A stretch of DNA of 64,000 bases, taken from Shewanella intestini. Its GTDB lineage: Bacteria > Pseudomonadota > Gammaproteobacteria > Enterobacterales > Shewanellaceae. The stretch is taken from positions 84,324 to 148,323 of the forward strand of contig NZ_JAAIKR010000011.1 in the NCBI RefSeq assembly GCF_018221465.1, given 5' to 3'. The notes beneath the pieces are model-generated. The model saw only the letters and a program-made list of their open reading frames with translations, ran no database searches and was not told where the DNA came from. Positions 41,558-52,020 of this stretch are shown here, one piece after another; positions within the stretch are counted from its first letter, which is position 1, and every line of letters starts with the position of its first letter. A program made the position numbers and the translations under genes.

Positions 41558-41747
41558 ATATCTCAATTTTATAGCCGTGTTTAGCTAACTTCTATTATGC
41601 TATTTTTACTTGATGGTTTTTGGCACGTCTTTTCTTTATGCTCCATGTTCTTTAACTATTTATCTCGCGTGTTTAATTTCCGTTTTTTGTTTTATTAACA
41701 AAAACTAATTTCCATGTTACTAGAGCAATGTCAATACAAGGATTATT

Positions 41748-43025
41748 ATGAAAGTCGAAATGATATGCACAGGCGAAGAAGTTTTATTAGGTCAAATTAT
41801 TGATACCAATGCAGCATGGGTTGCAGCAAAGCTTATGGATGTAGGTGTCGAATTGTCTCGTCGTGTTACCGTTGGTGATCGTATGGAAGATCTTATTTCA
41901 GTTTTTCGGGAACGTAGCCAGTTTGCTGATGTCATCATTGTTAATGGTGGTTTAGGTCCTACAACTGATGACATGTCGGCGTTAGCGATGGCCAAGGCAA
42001 AACAGGAATCGTTGGTTGAAAGTTCTCTTTGGCGTGAACGACTCGAATCTTGGTATGCTGATAATAATAGAATCATGCCTCAGAGCAATTTAAAGCAAGC
42101 TATGTTACCTGAATCTGCAATATTGGTTGATAACCCTGTGGGAACCGCTTGTGGTTTTAGAGTGAAATTCAATCGTGCTTGGCTATTCTTTACTCCAGGT
42201 GTTCCTTTTGAAATGAAGCAAATGATAAATGAACAATTTATTCCTTTCATTCAAGATGAGTTAGGTGCTAAATCAGCAACTTCAATAAATAAATTGCTGA
42301 CCATTGGACAAGGCGAATCATCTCTACAAGATCAGCTTAGTTCACTCGTTTTGCCTGAAGGAATAGAACTTGGGTATCGATCATCTATGCCATACATAGA
42401 TGTGAAGATCTTCGCCCGCGGACAAGCGGCAATCAATTGTATTGATGCAGTTACTGATGACGTTAAGAAAAATTTAGGCAATGTCGTTGTTTCTGATACA
42501 CACGCCTCTTTAGCTGAAGAAATCCATCACTGTTTATCGCACTCAGGTTTAAGTTTGAGTGTTGCAGAATCATGTACCGGCGGGATGATAGCAAGTCAGC
42601 TTATTGACTTTCCGGGTAGCTCTGGATACTTACAACACGGCTTAGTGACATATAGCAATGAGTCAAAGGTGAAACTCTTAGGGGTTAAGCCACAAACGTT
42701 AGATGATCATGGTGCTGTATCAATAAAAACAGTTGAGGAAATGGCTGAAGGAGTTAGGACGCTCTTAGACAGTGATTATGCTATTGCAACCAGTGGAATT
42801 GCAGGCCCTGACGGTGGCACTGAGACAAAGCCTGTTGGTACTGTAGCAATTGCGCTGGCAGTTAAAAATGGCGGCATACATAGTCAAATGCTTACCTTCC
42901 CCGTTAAAAAACGTCAAATGATTCGAGCAGCGAGCACAGCGATAGCGTTTGATATGCTAAGAAGAGCGTTATTGGACAGTGCAGTGATTGTCGATTACCC
43001 ATTTTTTAGTCGCAATCCAAAATAA
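41748..43025 (+). CDS. cinA: CinA family protein (ADP-ribose pyrophosphatase / nicotinamide-nucleotide amidase)
   Basis: 425-residue two-domain protein. The N-terminal MoCF-like domain (about 1-170) has [20 protein letters not shown] and [16 protein letters not shown]. The C-terminal PncC domain (about 260-410) has [37 protein letters not shown] and [20 protein letters not shown]. PncC domains deamidate nicotinamide mononucleotide in NAD recycling; the N-terminal domain has COG1058 pyrophosphatase activity in some members. Full-length form, so not the small YgaD/PncC type. Good ribosome binding site (AAGGAT). The 190-bp region upstream has no clear promoter. Confidence 0.93.
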   Translation: MKVEMICTGEEVLLGQIIDTNAAWVAAKLMDVGVELSRRVTVGDRMEDLISVFRERSQFADVIIVNGGLGPTTDDMSALAMAKAKQESLVESSLWRERLESWYADNNRIMPQSNLKQAMLPESAILVDNPVGTACGFRVKFNRAWLFFTPGVPFEMKQMINEQFIPFIQDELGAKSATSINKLLTIGQGESSLQDQLSSLVLPEGIELGYRSSMPYIDVKIFARGQAAINCIDAVTDDVKKNLGNVVVSDTHASLAEEIHHCLSHSGLSLSVAESCTGGMIASQLIDFPGSSGYLQHGLVTYSNESKVKLLGVKPQTLDDHGAVSIKTVEEMAEGVRTLLDSDYAIATSGIAGPDGGTETKPVGTVAIALAVKNGGIHSQMLTFPVKKRQMIRAASTAIAFDMLRRALLDSAVIVDYPFFSRNPK

Positions 43026-43083
43026 AAAATAAAACTCATCTCACTCAGTTATCTGTTTCAATAACGGATGAATTTTATTTTTG
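43026..43083. terminator. Bidirectional hairpin between cinA and the DUF1439 gene
   Basis: AAAATAAAA-TCATC on the left pairs with GATGA-TTTTATTTT on the right, and an inner stem GTTAT/ATAAC caps it. A-run and T-run flanks suit termination of both convergent genes. One mismatch interrupts the stem. Confidence 0.6.
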
Positions 43084-43151
43084 ATTGTTGAATGTTTGTA
43101 CACTATTCATGCACAACCGCTTTAGTAGACAATATTATTTACAATGAGGCT

Positions 43152-43694
43152 TTATAGCTTGATGACAATCTTACCTTTTTCAACTTTAATCTCAGTGGCC
43201 AGTTTTGCCATTAAAGCCTGTCGACTATCAGATTCATCCAAAATATATACTGGTTTTGATTCTAGATATCCTCTTATAAACGTCATTAAAGGTGGGATAA
43301 CGACTGCGAGGTGCTCCTGTAACTCTTCTGGTTCTGCTTTTACATTTAGCAGTTGTAGTTGTTTTAAGTAAATCGCTTTGGTGTTTTTATCATACCAAGG
43401 CTTTGCTTCAAACGTAGCAATTAAACCTGCCTTTAAGGGGAAGAGCGGGTTGGTTACTTTTATATCTGCAACTGCCGATAATGAAATAGTATCTGGCTTA
43501 TCACCTAAGCTGACATTCATATCATTTAACGTAATAGCTAATCCAACAAGCCTGTTGCCTTGATCAACGGAAAAATGCATCTTTTTATTAAGATGCTGCT
43601 CTATTTCACGTTCACTAATACTGTATTGACTGGCACATCCAGCCAATACAGTTGCTAACATCACAATGGCTGCTTTTTTCCATTTATTTACCAT
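43152..43694 (-). CDS. DUF1439 lipoprotein (YceB-like)
   Basis: 180-residue predicted lipoprotein. The signal peptide is MVNKWKKAAIVMLATVLAGC with lipobox LAGC, so Cys20 would be lipidated. The mature part begins SQYSISEREIEQHLNKKMHF, typical of DUF1439 / YceB-like proteins, whose fold resembles lipid-binding envelope proteins. Function unknown. 14 bp downstream of ppc on the same strand, so it may be co-transcribed, but no functional link is evident. Confidence 0.85.
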   Translation of the reverse strand: MVNKWKKAAIVMLATVLAGCASQYSISEREIEQHLNKKMHFSVDQGNRLVGLAITLNDMNVSLGDKPDTISLSAVADIKVTNPLFPLKAGLIATFEAKPWYDKNTKAIYLKQLQLLNVKAEPEELQEHLAVVIPPLMTFIRGYLESKPVYILDESDSRQALMAKLATEIKVEKGKIVIKL

Positions 43695-43708
43695 TGCTTA
43701 ATTCCTTT

Positions 43709-46357
43709 TTACCCTGTGTTGCGCAGACCTGCAGCCACGCCTGCGATAGTAAGCATTAACGCTAGTTGCACATTTTCTGATGATGTTTCTTCATTACGAG
43801 TACGTGCTAATAGCTCTGTTTGAAGAAAATTTAATGGATCTATGTACGGATCGCGCAATTTAACCGACTCTCTATTCCATGGAATATGCGACATTAACTC
43901 TTCTGATTCGGTTAACGATAATACCGCTTTTATCCCAATACGTAGTCTGTCACGTAATTTTTTACCTAAATGTTGTAGATCTTCTTCTACCAGACGGCGC
44001 TCGTAATATTTTGACAAATTAGGCTCTGCTTTCATATATACCATCTCAAGCATCGACATTCTGGTTTCAAAGAAAGGCCATTGTTGTTGCATTTCTTTTA
44101 GCAATGGTTGAGCACCACGTTCCATTGCCGCCTGTAGCGCTTCACCTGCCCCCAACCATGCTGGTAGCATTAATCGATTCTGCGACCATGCAAATATCCA
44201 AGGTATTGCTCGAAGGCTTTCAATACCACCATCAACACGGCGTTTTGCAGGGCGGCTACCTAAAGGCAGCTTTCCTAGCTCAACTTCTGGGGTTGCACTT
44301 CTGAAGTATGCAACAAAATCTTTTTCTTCTCGGACTATCCCACGATAAGCGTCAATGGATTCAGCTGCCATACGCTCTATGCATTCACGCCATTGTGCTT
44401 TTGGCGATGGCGGCGGTAATAGTGTCGCTTCCATGACAGCAGATGTGTAAAGTGCTAGTGATTGTACTGCCACTTTTGGTAACCCAAACTTAAAGCGGAT
44501 CATTTCGCCTTGTTCGGTTACTCGGATACGCCCATCTACAGAACCAGGTGGTTGTGACAAAATTGCTTTGTGTGCTGGCCCGCCTCCACGGCCGATTGAG
44601 CCGCCACGTCCATGGAATAACATCAGTTTAACTTCAGCCTTTTGACAGACTTCAACTAATTGCTCTTGTGCACGATATTGTGCCCACGCGGCAGCCATTA
44701 CACCTGCATCTTTGGCAGAATCGGAATAGCCAATCATCACCTCTTGCATACCTTTGGTATAACCACGATACCAATCAATATCTAGAAGCTGAGTAATACA
44801 ATCCGCTGCAGAGGTTAAATCATCAAGTGTTTCAAAAAGCGGCACAACTCGCATTGGATGTTGGCAGCCACTTTCTTTTAATAACAATAAAACGGCAAGT
44901 ACATCAGAAGGTTTACTGGCCATTGATATCACATATGATCCGAGCGAGCTTGCTGGCTGTTGTGCGACTAAATGACATGTTTTAATGACTTCTGCTACAT
45001 CATCACTTGGTTGCCAATTTGATGGGATTAATGGACGTTTACCGGTTAATTCACGTAATAGGAATGCCTGTTTTTCGCGCTCATCCCAATGATTGTAATC
45101 ACCAAGTCCTAAGTATCGGGTAAGCTCTGCAATGACATCACTGTGTCTTTCAGCATCTTGACGAATATCTAAGCGCAACATGTGAATGCCAAAACAACTT
45201 AAGCGGCGTAGCATATCTAAAAGTAAACCATTGGCTATTAAACGCATACCACTCTCATTTAAACTGCGATAAAGCATTGCCAGTGGTTGTTGTAGATCTT
45301 CTAGATTCCAAATTAGTTCGTTGGTGTCTGCTTCAGGGGGATGACCTTCGATACGTGCGTTGAGGAAGTCGATTGTGTTGCGTAATTTACTGCGTAATTC
45401 ACGAAGTACAATGCGGTAGGGTTCGCTACTATTATTGGTCGCAGCAAGAAGTTCAGTGTTTGCCTGTTCCATTGATAGGTCATTTGTTAAGCAAACAATA
45501 TCTTTCAAATACAATCTTGCAGCGGCATGGCGATTTCTATCTAGTACTTCTCGGGTCACTTCTGCTGTGACAAATGGGTTGCCGTCGCGGTCACCACCCA
45601 TCCAACTTGAGAATTTAACTGGACATACATCAATAGGTAGTTGTTGACCTGTTTTTTCTTCTACTTGGTCATTGAGTTGGCGTAAAAAGTCTGGAATTGC
45701 TTTCCATAAAGAGGCTTCAATGGTGCTTAATCCCCAACGTGCTTCATCTACAGGCGTTGGTCGATCATTTCTGATTTCATTAGTATGCCAAATTTGTGCA
45801 ATTAGTTGGCGTAACTTTAAGGTCGATTGCTTTTGCTCTCTTTCTGTTAACTGCGGATTTTCTTGTTCAGAAAGGCAGTCCACAACCGCTGCATATTTTT
45901 GAATTAGTGTTCTACGTGAAATCTCTGTTGGATGCGCTGTCAGTACTAAGTCAATATTAAGTTCGTTTAAGCAATTGAATACATCATCTTTATTGAGATT
46001 GGTATTAAGTACGCGTCCGAGTAATTGTTCTACAGGGTCGGGAACACAAACTAGCTCATCACAATTTCGACTAATGGTATGGAACTGCTCTGCTAAATTA
46101 GACAGGTTTAAAAATTGGTTAAATGCTTTTGCAAAAGGAACTAACTCGTCATCGGGTAATGAGGTGAGTAACGCTAACATTTCTTCACGGGAAGACTCAT
46201 CACCTTGTCGAGATTCTTTGGCAAGAATACGAATTTGTTCTACTTTTTCTAAAAATGCAGCGCCTAAATGACTCTGCATGGTGTCACCGAGGATTTGCCC
46301 TAAGTTACCTATATTTGATCGCAAAGATGTATACATATCTGCTGGTTCAACTACCAT
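43709..46357 (-). CDS. ppc: Phosphoenolpyruvate carboxylase
   Basis: Carboxylates phosphoenolpyruvate to oxaloacetate, refilling the TCA cycle. 882 residues (E. coli 883). Catalytic blocks are [19 protein letters not shown] (about 132-150, catalytic His), [20 protein letters not shown] (about 540-559) and [20 protein letters not shown] (about 577-596). The C-terminus [13 protein letters not shown] matches the family, with its terminal Gly. I chose ATG 46357 because GGGAG lies 5 nt upstream; a TTG four codons earlier is less likely. Confidence 0.98.
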   Translation of the reverse strand: MVVEPADMYTSLRSNIGNLGQILGDTMQSHLGAAFLEKVEQIRILAKESRQGDESSREEMLALLTSLPDDELVPFAKAFNQFLNLSNLAEQFHTISRNCDELVCVPDPVEQLLGRVLNTNLNKDDVFNCLNELNIDLVLTAHPTEISRRTLIQKYAAVVDCLSEQENPQLTEREQKQSTLKLRQLIAQIWHTNEIRNDRPTPVDEARWGLSTIEASLWKAIPDFLRQLNDQVEEKTGQQLPIDVCPVKFSSWMGGDRDGNPFVTAEVTREVLDRNRHAAARLYLKDIVCLTNDLSMEQANTELLAATNNSSEPYRIVLRELRSKLRNTIDFLNARIEGHPPEADTNELIWNLEDLQQPLAMLYRSLNESGMRLIANGLLLDMLRRLSCFGIHMLRLDIRQDAERHSDVIAELTRYLGLGDYNHWDEREKQAFLLRELTGKRPLIPSNWQPSDDVAEVIKTCHLVAQQPASSLGSYVISMASKPSDVLAVLLLLKESGCQHPMRVVPLFETLDDLTSAADCITQLLDIDWYRGYTKGMQEVMIGYSDSAKDAGVMAAAWAQYRAQEQLVEVCQKAEVKLMLFHGRGGSIGRGGGPAHKAILSQPPGSVDGRIRVTEQGEMIRFKFGLPKVAVQSLALYTSAVMEATLLPPPSPKAQWRECIERMAAESIDAYRGIVREEKDFVAYFRSATPEVELGKLPLGSRPAKRRVDGGIESLRAIPWIFAWSQNRLMLPAWLGAGEALQAAMERGAQPLLKEMQQQWPFFETRMSMLEMVYMKAEPNLSKYYERRLVEEDLQHLGKKLRDRLRIGIKAVLSLTESEELMSHIPWNRESVKLRDPYIDPLNFLQTELLARTRNEETSSENVQLALMLTIAGVAAGLRNTG

Positions 46358-46504
46358 GATGACTCCCAAAAAATTATATCAGCTCAAAGACAATACCGCT
46401 CACGCTAGAGGCGGTCAATCACGAGACAGCGATAATGAAACTTTATTTCGTTAAATAGTTATAGCTTTAGCAAGCCAAAAAAGGGCTAAAGCTGAAGTGG
46501 GTAC

Positions 46505-47656
46505 TTATTTGATACATACCTGATAAATCAGTTTTTTCAGTAGCTCAACAGTCGGTGTTAAGTACTCTAGTCCAATAAACTCATCAGGCTGATGAGCTTG
46601 CGCTATGCTACCTGGGCCTAAGACTAAGGTTTTACAACCTAATTGTGTTATGTAAGGGGCTTCAGTTGCATAGTTTACAACTTCTGCTTGATTGCCTGTG
46701 AGATGTTCAATTTTTTTAGTCCAACTATCTTCCTTATTGCCGGCAAAGGATTCCGAACTTGGATATAAGGTGCTGATACTAATGCTACCTGGGTAAGCGT
46801 TAGATATATCGGCTAAGTAGTTAACCACCATATGTTCTAGGTCGGCAAGGTGCATACCTGGTAATGGGCGAATATCGAGATGGAGATCACAACAACCACA
46901 AATACGGTTGGCCGCATCTCCACCATGAACATGGCCAAAATTCATTGTCGGGTAGGGAACGGTGAACGCATTTTCTTGATAGTTCTCGGCTAGGTGTTGT
47001 TTCATTTTCAATAATTGACCAATAACTAAGTGCATAACTTCAATGGAGTTGAGCCCTTTAGCTGGATCAGATGAGTGTCCGCTTCTACCTATTACTTTAA
47101 TTCCTTTCGCCATATGGCCTTTATGCATATAAATTGGTTTTAAGCTTGTTGGTTCGCCAATAATTGCGTAGTCCGGAGAAATGCTCTTTTGTTCGGAAAA
47201 TGCCTTTGCGCCATTCATGGTGGTTTCTTCATCTGCGCTAGCTAAAATGGTCAATGGACGTTTGAATTCATTTAATGGTAAGCCCTTTAACGCTTCAACA
47301 ACTAAAGCAAAAAAACCCTTCATGTCACATGTTCCTAGCCCATACCAACGGTTATTTTTCTCCGTCAAAGTAAATGGGTCTTGGGTCCATAGGCCTTCAT
47401 CAAATGGCACCGTGTCGGTATGACCCGCTAATAATAATCCACCTGTGCCGCTGCCTAAGCGAGCAATTAAATTCTGCTTATTACGAGAATCAGGCACGAT
47501 AGGGGTTTCGCAGTTAAAGCCAATATCAGTAAACCAACCCTGCAGTAAAGCAATGACAGCCTGATTACTCATGTCATCTTTTGCTTCAATAGAGCTGATT
47601 GAAGGGGCGGCAATGAGTTGTTTAAAGCATGTTTGCAGATCAGGTATCTTGCTCAT
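46505..47656 (-). CDS. argE: Acetylornithine deacetylase ArgE
   Basis: Zinc-dependent M20-family amidohydrolase releasing ornithine from N-acetylornithine. 383 residues as in E. coli. Metal ligand and catalytic regions are LLLAGHTDTVPFDEGLW (about 75-91), GLGTCDMKGFFALVVEAL (about 107-124), ASADEETTMNGAKAFSE (about 137) and the C-terminal QAHQPDEFIGLEYL. Its presence means the linear (non-recycling) arginine route. Divergent from argC with paired ARG boxes between. Confidence 0.97.
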   Translation of the reverse strand: MSKIPDLQTCFKQLIAAPSISSIEAKDDMSNQAVIALLQGWFTDIGFNCETPIVPDSRNKQNLIARLGSGTGGLLLAGHTDTVPFDEGLWTQDPFTLTEKNNRWYGLGTCDMKGFFALVVEALKGLPLNEFKRPLTILASADEETTMNGAKAFSEQKSISPDYAIIGEPTSLKPIYMHKGHMAKGIKVIGRSGHSSDPAKGLNSIEVMHLVIGQLLKMKQHLAENYQENAFTVPYPTMNFGHVHGGDAANRICGCCDLHLDIRPLPGMHLADLEHMVVNYLADISNAYPGSISISTLYPSSESFAGNKEDSWTKKIEHLTGNQAEVVNYATEAPYITQLGCKTLVLGPGSIAQAHQPDEFIGLEYLTPTVELLKKLIYQVCIK

Positions 47657-47675
47657 ATAATCCTCGAAATAAAAT

Positions 47676-47714
47676 TAAAAATATTTATTCACAAATATTG
47701 CATAATTATAGGGT
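47676..47714. promoter_or_regulatory. Tandem ARG boxes (ArgR operator) between argE and argC
   Basis: Two 18-bp elements resemble the E. coli ARG box (TGAAT-4-ATTCA). Box 1 (47676-47693) has AAAAT-ATTT-ATTCA and box 2 (47697-47714) has TGCAT-AATT-ATAGG. Each has one good half-site. They are separated by 3 bp, the standard spacing for a hexameric ArgR pair, and lie in the divergent argE-argC control region. Confidence 0.65.
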
Positions 47715-47912
47715 TGTGTTAGTCTAGCAAACAGTCCTAACTAGTACCATCAATTGAATAATAAAAATGAAAACAAATCGCTGTACTATTAATCACTTCT
47801 TACCGTGTTTTTTGAACGCGACGCCTCTATTGCGACGATAGTTTGCAAATCAATAGGCATTGGCCTATTCCGCCATTTTTACCTCATTAATAACACTAAA
47901 AAGAATATTATT

Positions 47913-48893
47913 ATGAAACAAATCGCAATTATTGGTGCTAGTGGTTATACCGGGGCACAAATGACACAGTTGGTTGATACAGAGTCACAGCTAAGTGTTC
48001 AAGGTATTTATGTTTCTGAAGGTAGTGCTGATAAACATAAACCGTTGTCAGCATTGTATCCAGCATACAGTCATTTACCTTATCAAATATCACCTCTTAC
48101 AGAGCAAGCTAAACAGCTTATTATCGCCGATGCCGATGCCGTCGTACTCGCAACTGATCACGCTGTAAGCCTTGAGCTTGCTGCGTACTTTTACCAACAT
48201 GGATTAGCTGTGTTTGATTTAAGTGGTGCGTATCGTTTTGCTGATAAAAACCAATACCCAAAATGGTACGGATTTGAACATACGCAAACGGATACTTTAA
48301 ATGATGCTGTTTACGGACTTGCTGAATGGAATGCGACTGAAATTGCTCAATCAAAAATGATTGCTGTTCCGGGGTGTTACCCAACGGCGTCGCTATTAGC
48401 TCTTAAACCCGTAGCTCCTTTCTTAACAGGAACTTTACCTGTCATAAATGCTGTAAGTGGCGTAACAGGGGCAGGCCGTAAAGCGCAGTTGCATACGAGT
48501 TTTTGTGAAGTCAGCCTTACACCTTATGGTGTCCTTGGTCATCGTCATCAACCAGAAATAGCAACGCATTTAGGGCATGAAGTTATTTTTACGCCGCATT
48601 TAGGTAACTTTAAACGCGGGATTTTAGCCACTATTACAGTGCAACTGACTCCTGACACCACCACACAAGATATTGTTAAAGCATTTGCTATGTACGACAA
48701 CAGCCCTTTAGTACATGTGAAACACAATGCGTTTCCAAAGGTCGATGATGTGGTTATGACCCCACAATGTCACATTGGTTGGAAGTATGATGAAAATAAC
48801 CATTATTTGGTCATTACTAGTGCAATTGATAACCTAATGAAAGGGGCGGCAAGCCAAGGCTTACAATGCATTAAAATTCACTTTGACTTATAA
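47913..48893 (+). CDS. argC: N-acetyl-gamma-glutamyl-phosphate reductase ArgC
   Basis: NADPH-dependent reductase, third step of arginine synthesis. 326 residues from ATG 47913; an upstream ATG at 47805 would add 36 residues through the control region. The Rossmann motif is [14 protein letters not shown] (about 4-17) and the catalytic Cys lies in [17 protein letters not shown] (about 151-167). [18 protein letters not shown] and GHRHQPEI follow. First gene of argCBFGH. Confidence 0.98.
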   Translation: MKQIAIIGASGYTGAQMTQLVDTESQLSVQGIYVSEGSADKHKPLSALYPAYSHLPYQISPLTEQAKQLIIADADAVVLATDHAVSLELAAYFYQHGLAVFDLSGAYRFADKNQYPKWYGFEHTQTDTLNDAVYGLAEWNATEIAQSKMIAVPGCYPTASLLALKPVAPFLTGTLPVINAVSGVTGAGRKAQLHTSFCEVSLTPYGVLGHRHQPEIATHLGHEVIFTPHLGNFKRGILATITVQLTPDTTTQDIVKAFAMYDNSPLVHVKHNAFPKVDDVVMTPQCHIGWKYDENNHYLVITSAIDNLMKGAASQGLQCIKIHFDL

Positions 48894-48953
48894 ATACACC
48901 TCTTATAAACGATAGTCTTATTTAGTATTAATTAAATAGTGTAGGTAAGAACG

Positions 48954-49727
48954 ATGAATAACCCATTAGTGATTAAAGTCGGCGGTGCTTTGCTGCAGCA
49001 ACAAACTGCAATGGATGCATTAATGACGACTATTGCTTCACTGATTAAAGCCGGGCAACCCGTTGTGTTAGTGCACGGTGGTGGCTGTTTGGTTGATGAG
49101 CAGTTAACGGCAAACAATAAACAAACAGTTAAACGTGATGGACTAAGAGTGACACCTGCAGATCACATTAATATTGTTGTTGGGGCGCTTGCGGGTACGT
49201 CGAATAAATTATTACAAGGTGCAGCAATCAAATCTGGTTTGCCAGCTGTAGGTATGTGTCTTAGTGATGGGCAATCAGTCACGGCTAAAGTTAAAAGCCC
49301 GCAATTAGGTTTAGTGGGTGAGGTACAAGCAAATGATGCAGTGTATCTTAATTTTATGCTTAAGCAGCAGTGGTTACCAGTGTGTAGCTCTATTGCGATA
49401 GATGATGCAGGCCAAGCAGTCAACGTCAATGCTGATCAGGGCGCAGCCGCATTAGCGCAATTACTTAATGGTACATTAGTGTTGCTATCGGATGTAGAAG
49501 GTGTGCTTGATGCCTCTAAGACATTAATCCCTTCTTTAAATGCAGATCAAATTAACCAACTTGTGGTTGAAGGGGTGATAGAAAAAGGCATGAAGGTAAA
49601 AGTAGAAGCCGCACTCGAAGTTGCACAAGACTCTGGCATTGCGGTCAATATTGCCTCATGGAAAGACACTCATGCACTACTCGATTTTGCCAATGGTGGC
49701 AATCTCGGTACTCAAATTCAACCTTAG
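48954..49727 (+). CDS. argB: Acetylglutamate kinase ArgB
   Basis: Phosphorylates N-acetylglutamate, second step. 257 residues (E. coli 258), the short arginine-insensitive type with no N-terminal helix. Blocks are VIKVGGALLQ (about 6-15), VVLVHGGGCLVDEQL (about 37-51), ADQGAAALAQLLNGTLVLLSD near 160-180 and GVIEKGMKVKVEAALEVAQ (about 207-225). Feedback control would then rest on N-acetylglutamate synthase, which is not in this window. Confidence 0.97.
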   Translation: MNNPLVIKVGGALLQQQTAMDALMTTIASLIKAGQPVVLVHGGGCLVDEQLTANNKQTVKRDGLRVTPADHINIVVGALAGTSNKLLQGAAIKSGLPAVGMCLSDGQSVTAKVKSPQLGLVGEVQANDAVYLNFMLKQQWLPVCSSIAIDDAGQAVNVNADQGAAALAQLLNGTLVLLSDVEGVLDASKTLIPSLNADQINQLVVEGVIEKGMKVKVEAALEVAQDSGIAVNIASWKDTHALLDFANGGNLGTQIQP

Positions 49728-49739
49728 GAGATCACTATA

Positions 49740-50645
49740 ATGAATCATCTTCTTTCGATAAAAGATTTATCTAAAACGCAATTACTTGAACTATTAGCGT
49801 TAGCAAAAGAAATTAAAGCGAACCCTCAAGGTTACTCGCAAGCATTAGCGGGCAAAAGTGTGGTGATGTTATTTGAAAAACCGTCACTAAGAACACGTGT
49901 GAGTTTTGATATTGGTATTAATAAATTAGGTGGTCATGCGCTTTATCTTGATCAGCAAAATGGCGCACTAGGTAAGCGTGAACCTGTTTCTGATTTTGCT
50001 AGTAACATTTCATGTTGGGCTGATGCCATTGTTGCTCGTACTTTTGCTCATAAAACAGTAGAACTACTTGCTGAGCATGGGAGCGTGCCAGTCATTAACG
50101 CGCTATCTGACATGTATCATCCATGCCAGGGCCTAGCTGACTTCCTTACCTTAGCAGAGCAGTTTGATGATGTAAGCAAAGTGAAGTTAGCTTATGTTGG
50201 CGATGGTAATAATGTTACGCATTCATTGATGTATGGTGCTGCAATTTTGGGTGCCAAAATGACCGTAGTGTGTCCATTAGGCCACTTCCCAGACGGCCAA
50301 GTAGTTTGTGAAACACAAGCATTAGCCAAACAACACGGTGGTGAGTTAGTACTAACCTCGAACATCGATGAACTAGGTGAACAAGACGCTATTTATACCG
50401 ATACATGGTTATCAATGGGTGACAACACCCCATTAGCAGACATCAAAGCCAAGTTTGAGCCGTATCAAGTAAATGAAGCGCTAATGGCTAAAGCCGGTGC
50501 TAATTATTTCATGCATTGCTTACCAGCGTATCGTGAAGTAGAAGCGACAGCTGCAGTGGTTGATGGCGAAGGTTCATTAATTTTACAACAAGCAGAAAAC
50601 CGTATGCATGCACAAAATGCAGTACTGGTTACATTGCTTGGTTAA
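49740..50645 (+). CDS. argF: Ornithine carbamoyltransferase ArgF
   Basis: Joins ornithine and carbamoyl phosphate to give citrulline. 301 residues, shorter than E. coli ArgF/ArgI (334) and nearer the lineage found in actinobacteria and many other phyla. The carbamoyl-phosphate motif is KPSLRTRVSFDIGINKLGGH (SxRTR, about 43-62), then NALSDMYHPCQGLADFLTLA (about 121) and the ornithine-side FMHCLPAYREVE (about 258). I considered acetylornithine carbamoyltransferase, but argE is present and the HCLPA motif is that of ornithine enzymes. 12 bp after argB. Confidence 0.95.
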   Translation: MNHLLSIKDLSKTQLLELLALAKEIKANPQGYSQALAGKSVVMLFEKPSLRTRVSFDIGINKLGGHALYLDQQNGALGKREPVSDFASNISCWADAIVARTFAHKTVELLAEHGSVPVINALSDMYHPCQGLADFLTLAEQFDDVSKVKLAYVGDGNNVTHSLMYGAAILGAKMTVVCPLGHFPDGQVVCETQALAKQHGGELVLTSNIDELGEQDAIYTDTWLSMGDNTPLADIKAKFEPYQVNEALMAKAGANYFMHCLPAYREVEATAAVVDGEGSLILQQAENRMHAQNAVLVTLLG

Positions 50646-50695
50646 TCAACACATTGAATTTAATTTATATCGAAATTAGTAGTTAGGAAAAGATC

Positions 50696-51916
50696 ATGAC
50701 AACACAAAATAACAACGACATTAAAAAGGTTGTACTTGCATACTCTGGCGGATTAGACACTTCAGCAATTATCCCATGGTTAAAAGAAACCTATAACGAT
50801 TGTGAAATCGTGGCATTTTGTGCAGACGTAGGACAAGGCGAAGAAGAACTTATTGGTTTGCACGAAAAGGCGATTGCATCTGGCGCATCTGAATGTCATA
50901 TCGTTGACTTAAAAGAAGAGCTTGTCGCTGATTATATTTACCCAACGATAGCAACGGGTGCTATTTATGAAGGTACTTACTTACTTGGGACATCAATGGC
51001 GCGTCCTATTATTGCCAAAGCACAAGTTGAAGTCGCTCGCAAAGTTGGCGCAGATGCTGTTTGTCATGGCTGTACAGGTAAAGGTAATGATCAGGTTCGT
51101 TTTGAAGGTTGTTTTGCCGCATTAGCGCCAGACTTAACGGTCATTGCACCATGGCGTGAATGGTCGATGGTGAGTCGTGAAGACTTATTAGACTACCTTG
51201 CAGAACGTAATATTAAAACAACGGCATCAGCGACTAAAATTTATAGTCGAGATGCAAACGCATGGCATATTTCGCATGAAGGCGGCGAGTTAGAAGATCC
51301 TTGGAATGAGCCATCTAAAGAAGTGTGGACGATGACAGTCGCACCAGAAGATGCGCCTAATGAGCCTGAATATGTCACTTTGGCACTTGAGCAAGGTAAA
51401 GTGATTCAAGTTAATGGTGAAACGTTAACGCCATACGCCGCGTTAATGACATTAAATGAACTTGCCGGCAAACATGGTGTTGGCCGTATTGATATTACTG
51501 AAAACCGTTTAGTGGGTATGAAGTCTCGCGGTTGTTATGAAACACCTGGCGGAACGGTTATGTTCGCTGCACTTCGTGCAATTGAAGAGTTAGTATTAGA
51601 TAAAACCAGCCGCGAATGGCGTGAACAAGTGGGCGCGCAGATGGCGCACTTAGTTTATGACGGACGTTGGTTTACACCATTATGTGAATCATTATTAGGC
51701 GCATCAAAACCACTCGCTGATTTAATTAATGGTGAAGTGGTATTAAAGCTTTATAAAGGCCAAGCATCAGCAGTGAAAAAACGTTCTCCAAATAGCTTAT
51801 ATTCTGAAGAGTTTGCTACCTTTGGTGAAGATGACGTATATAACCAAAAAGACGCAGAAGGCTTTATTCGTCTGTATTCTTTAGCAAGTCGTATTCGAGC
51901 ATTAAGTACAAAATAG
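50696..51916 (+). CDS. argG: Argininosuccinate synthase ArgG
   Basis: ATP-dependent joining of citrulline and aspartate. 406 residues, the common type rather than the longer 447-residue E. coli form. The ATP pyrophosphatase P-loop is [20 protein letters not shown] (about 12-31), then [20 protein letters not shown] (about 123-142) and [19 protein letters not shown] (about 184). A strong hairpin follows, so argH may be transcribed less or from its own promoter. Confidence 0.98.
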   Translation: MTTQNNNDIKKVVLAYSGGLDTSAIIPWLKETYNDCEIVAFCADVGQGEEELIGLHEKAIASGASECHIVDLKEELVADYIYPTIATGAIYEGTYLLGTSMARPIIAKAQVEVARKVGADAVCHGCTGKGNDQVRFEGCFAALAPDLTVIAPWREWSMVSREDLLDYLAERNIKTTASATKIYSRDANAWHISHEGGELEDPWNEPSKEVWTMTVAPEDAPNEPEYVTLALEQGKVIQVNGETLTPYAALMTLNELAGKHGVGRIDITENRLVGMKSRGCYETPGGTVMFAALRAIEELVLDKTSREWREQVGAQMAHLVYDGRWFTPLCESLLGASKPLADLINGEVVLKLYKGQASAVKKRSPNSLYSEEFATFGEDDVYNQKDAEGFIRLYSLASRIRALSTK

Positions 51917-51942
51917 CGCTCCCGGAAGCTATTGAACAACGT

Positions 51943-51974
51943 AAACGGGACGACTATTTATAGCGTCCCGTTTT
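51943..51974 (+). terminator. Terminator-like hairpin between argG and argH
   Basis: AAACGGGACG and CGTCCCGTTT pair perfectly over 10 bp around an 11-nt loop, ending TTTTGC. It would act as a partial terminator inside the arg operon. Confidence 0.75.
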
Positions 51975-52020
51975 GCTAAAGAACAAAAATAAAACTGAAC
52001 AGAATGAAGAGGAACACAAC

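Noticed and set aside
46463-46493. Hairpin AGCTTTAGC/GCTAAAGCT as an argE terminator
   Set aside because: 9-bp perfect stem just past argE, but no T-run follows on the minus strand and the 13-nt loop is large; left as unproven.
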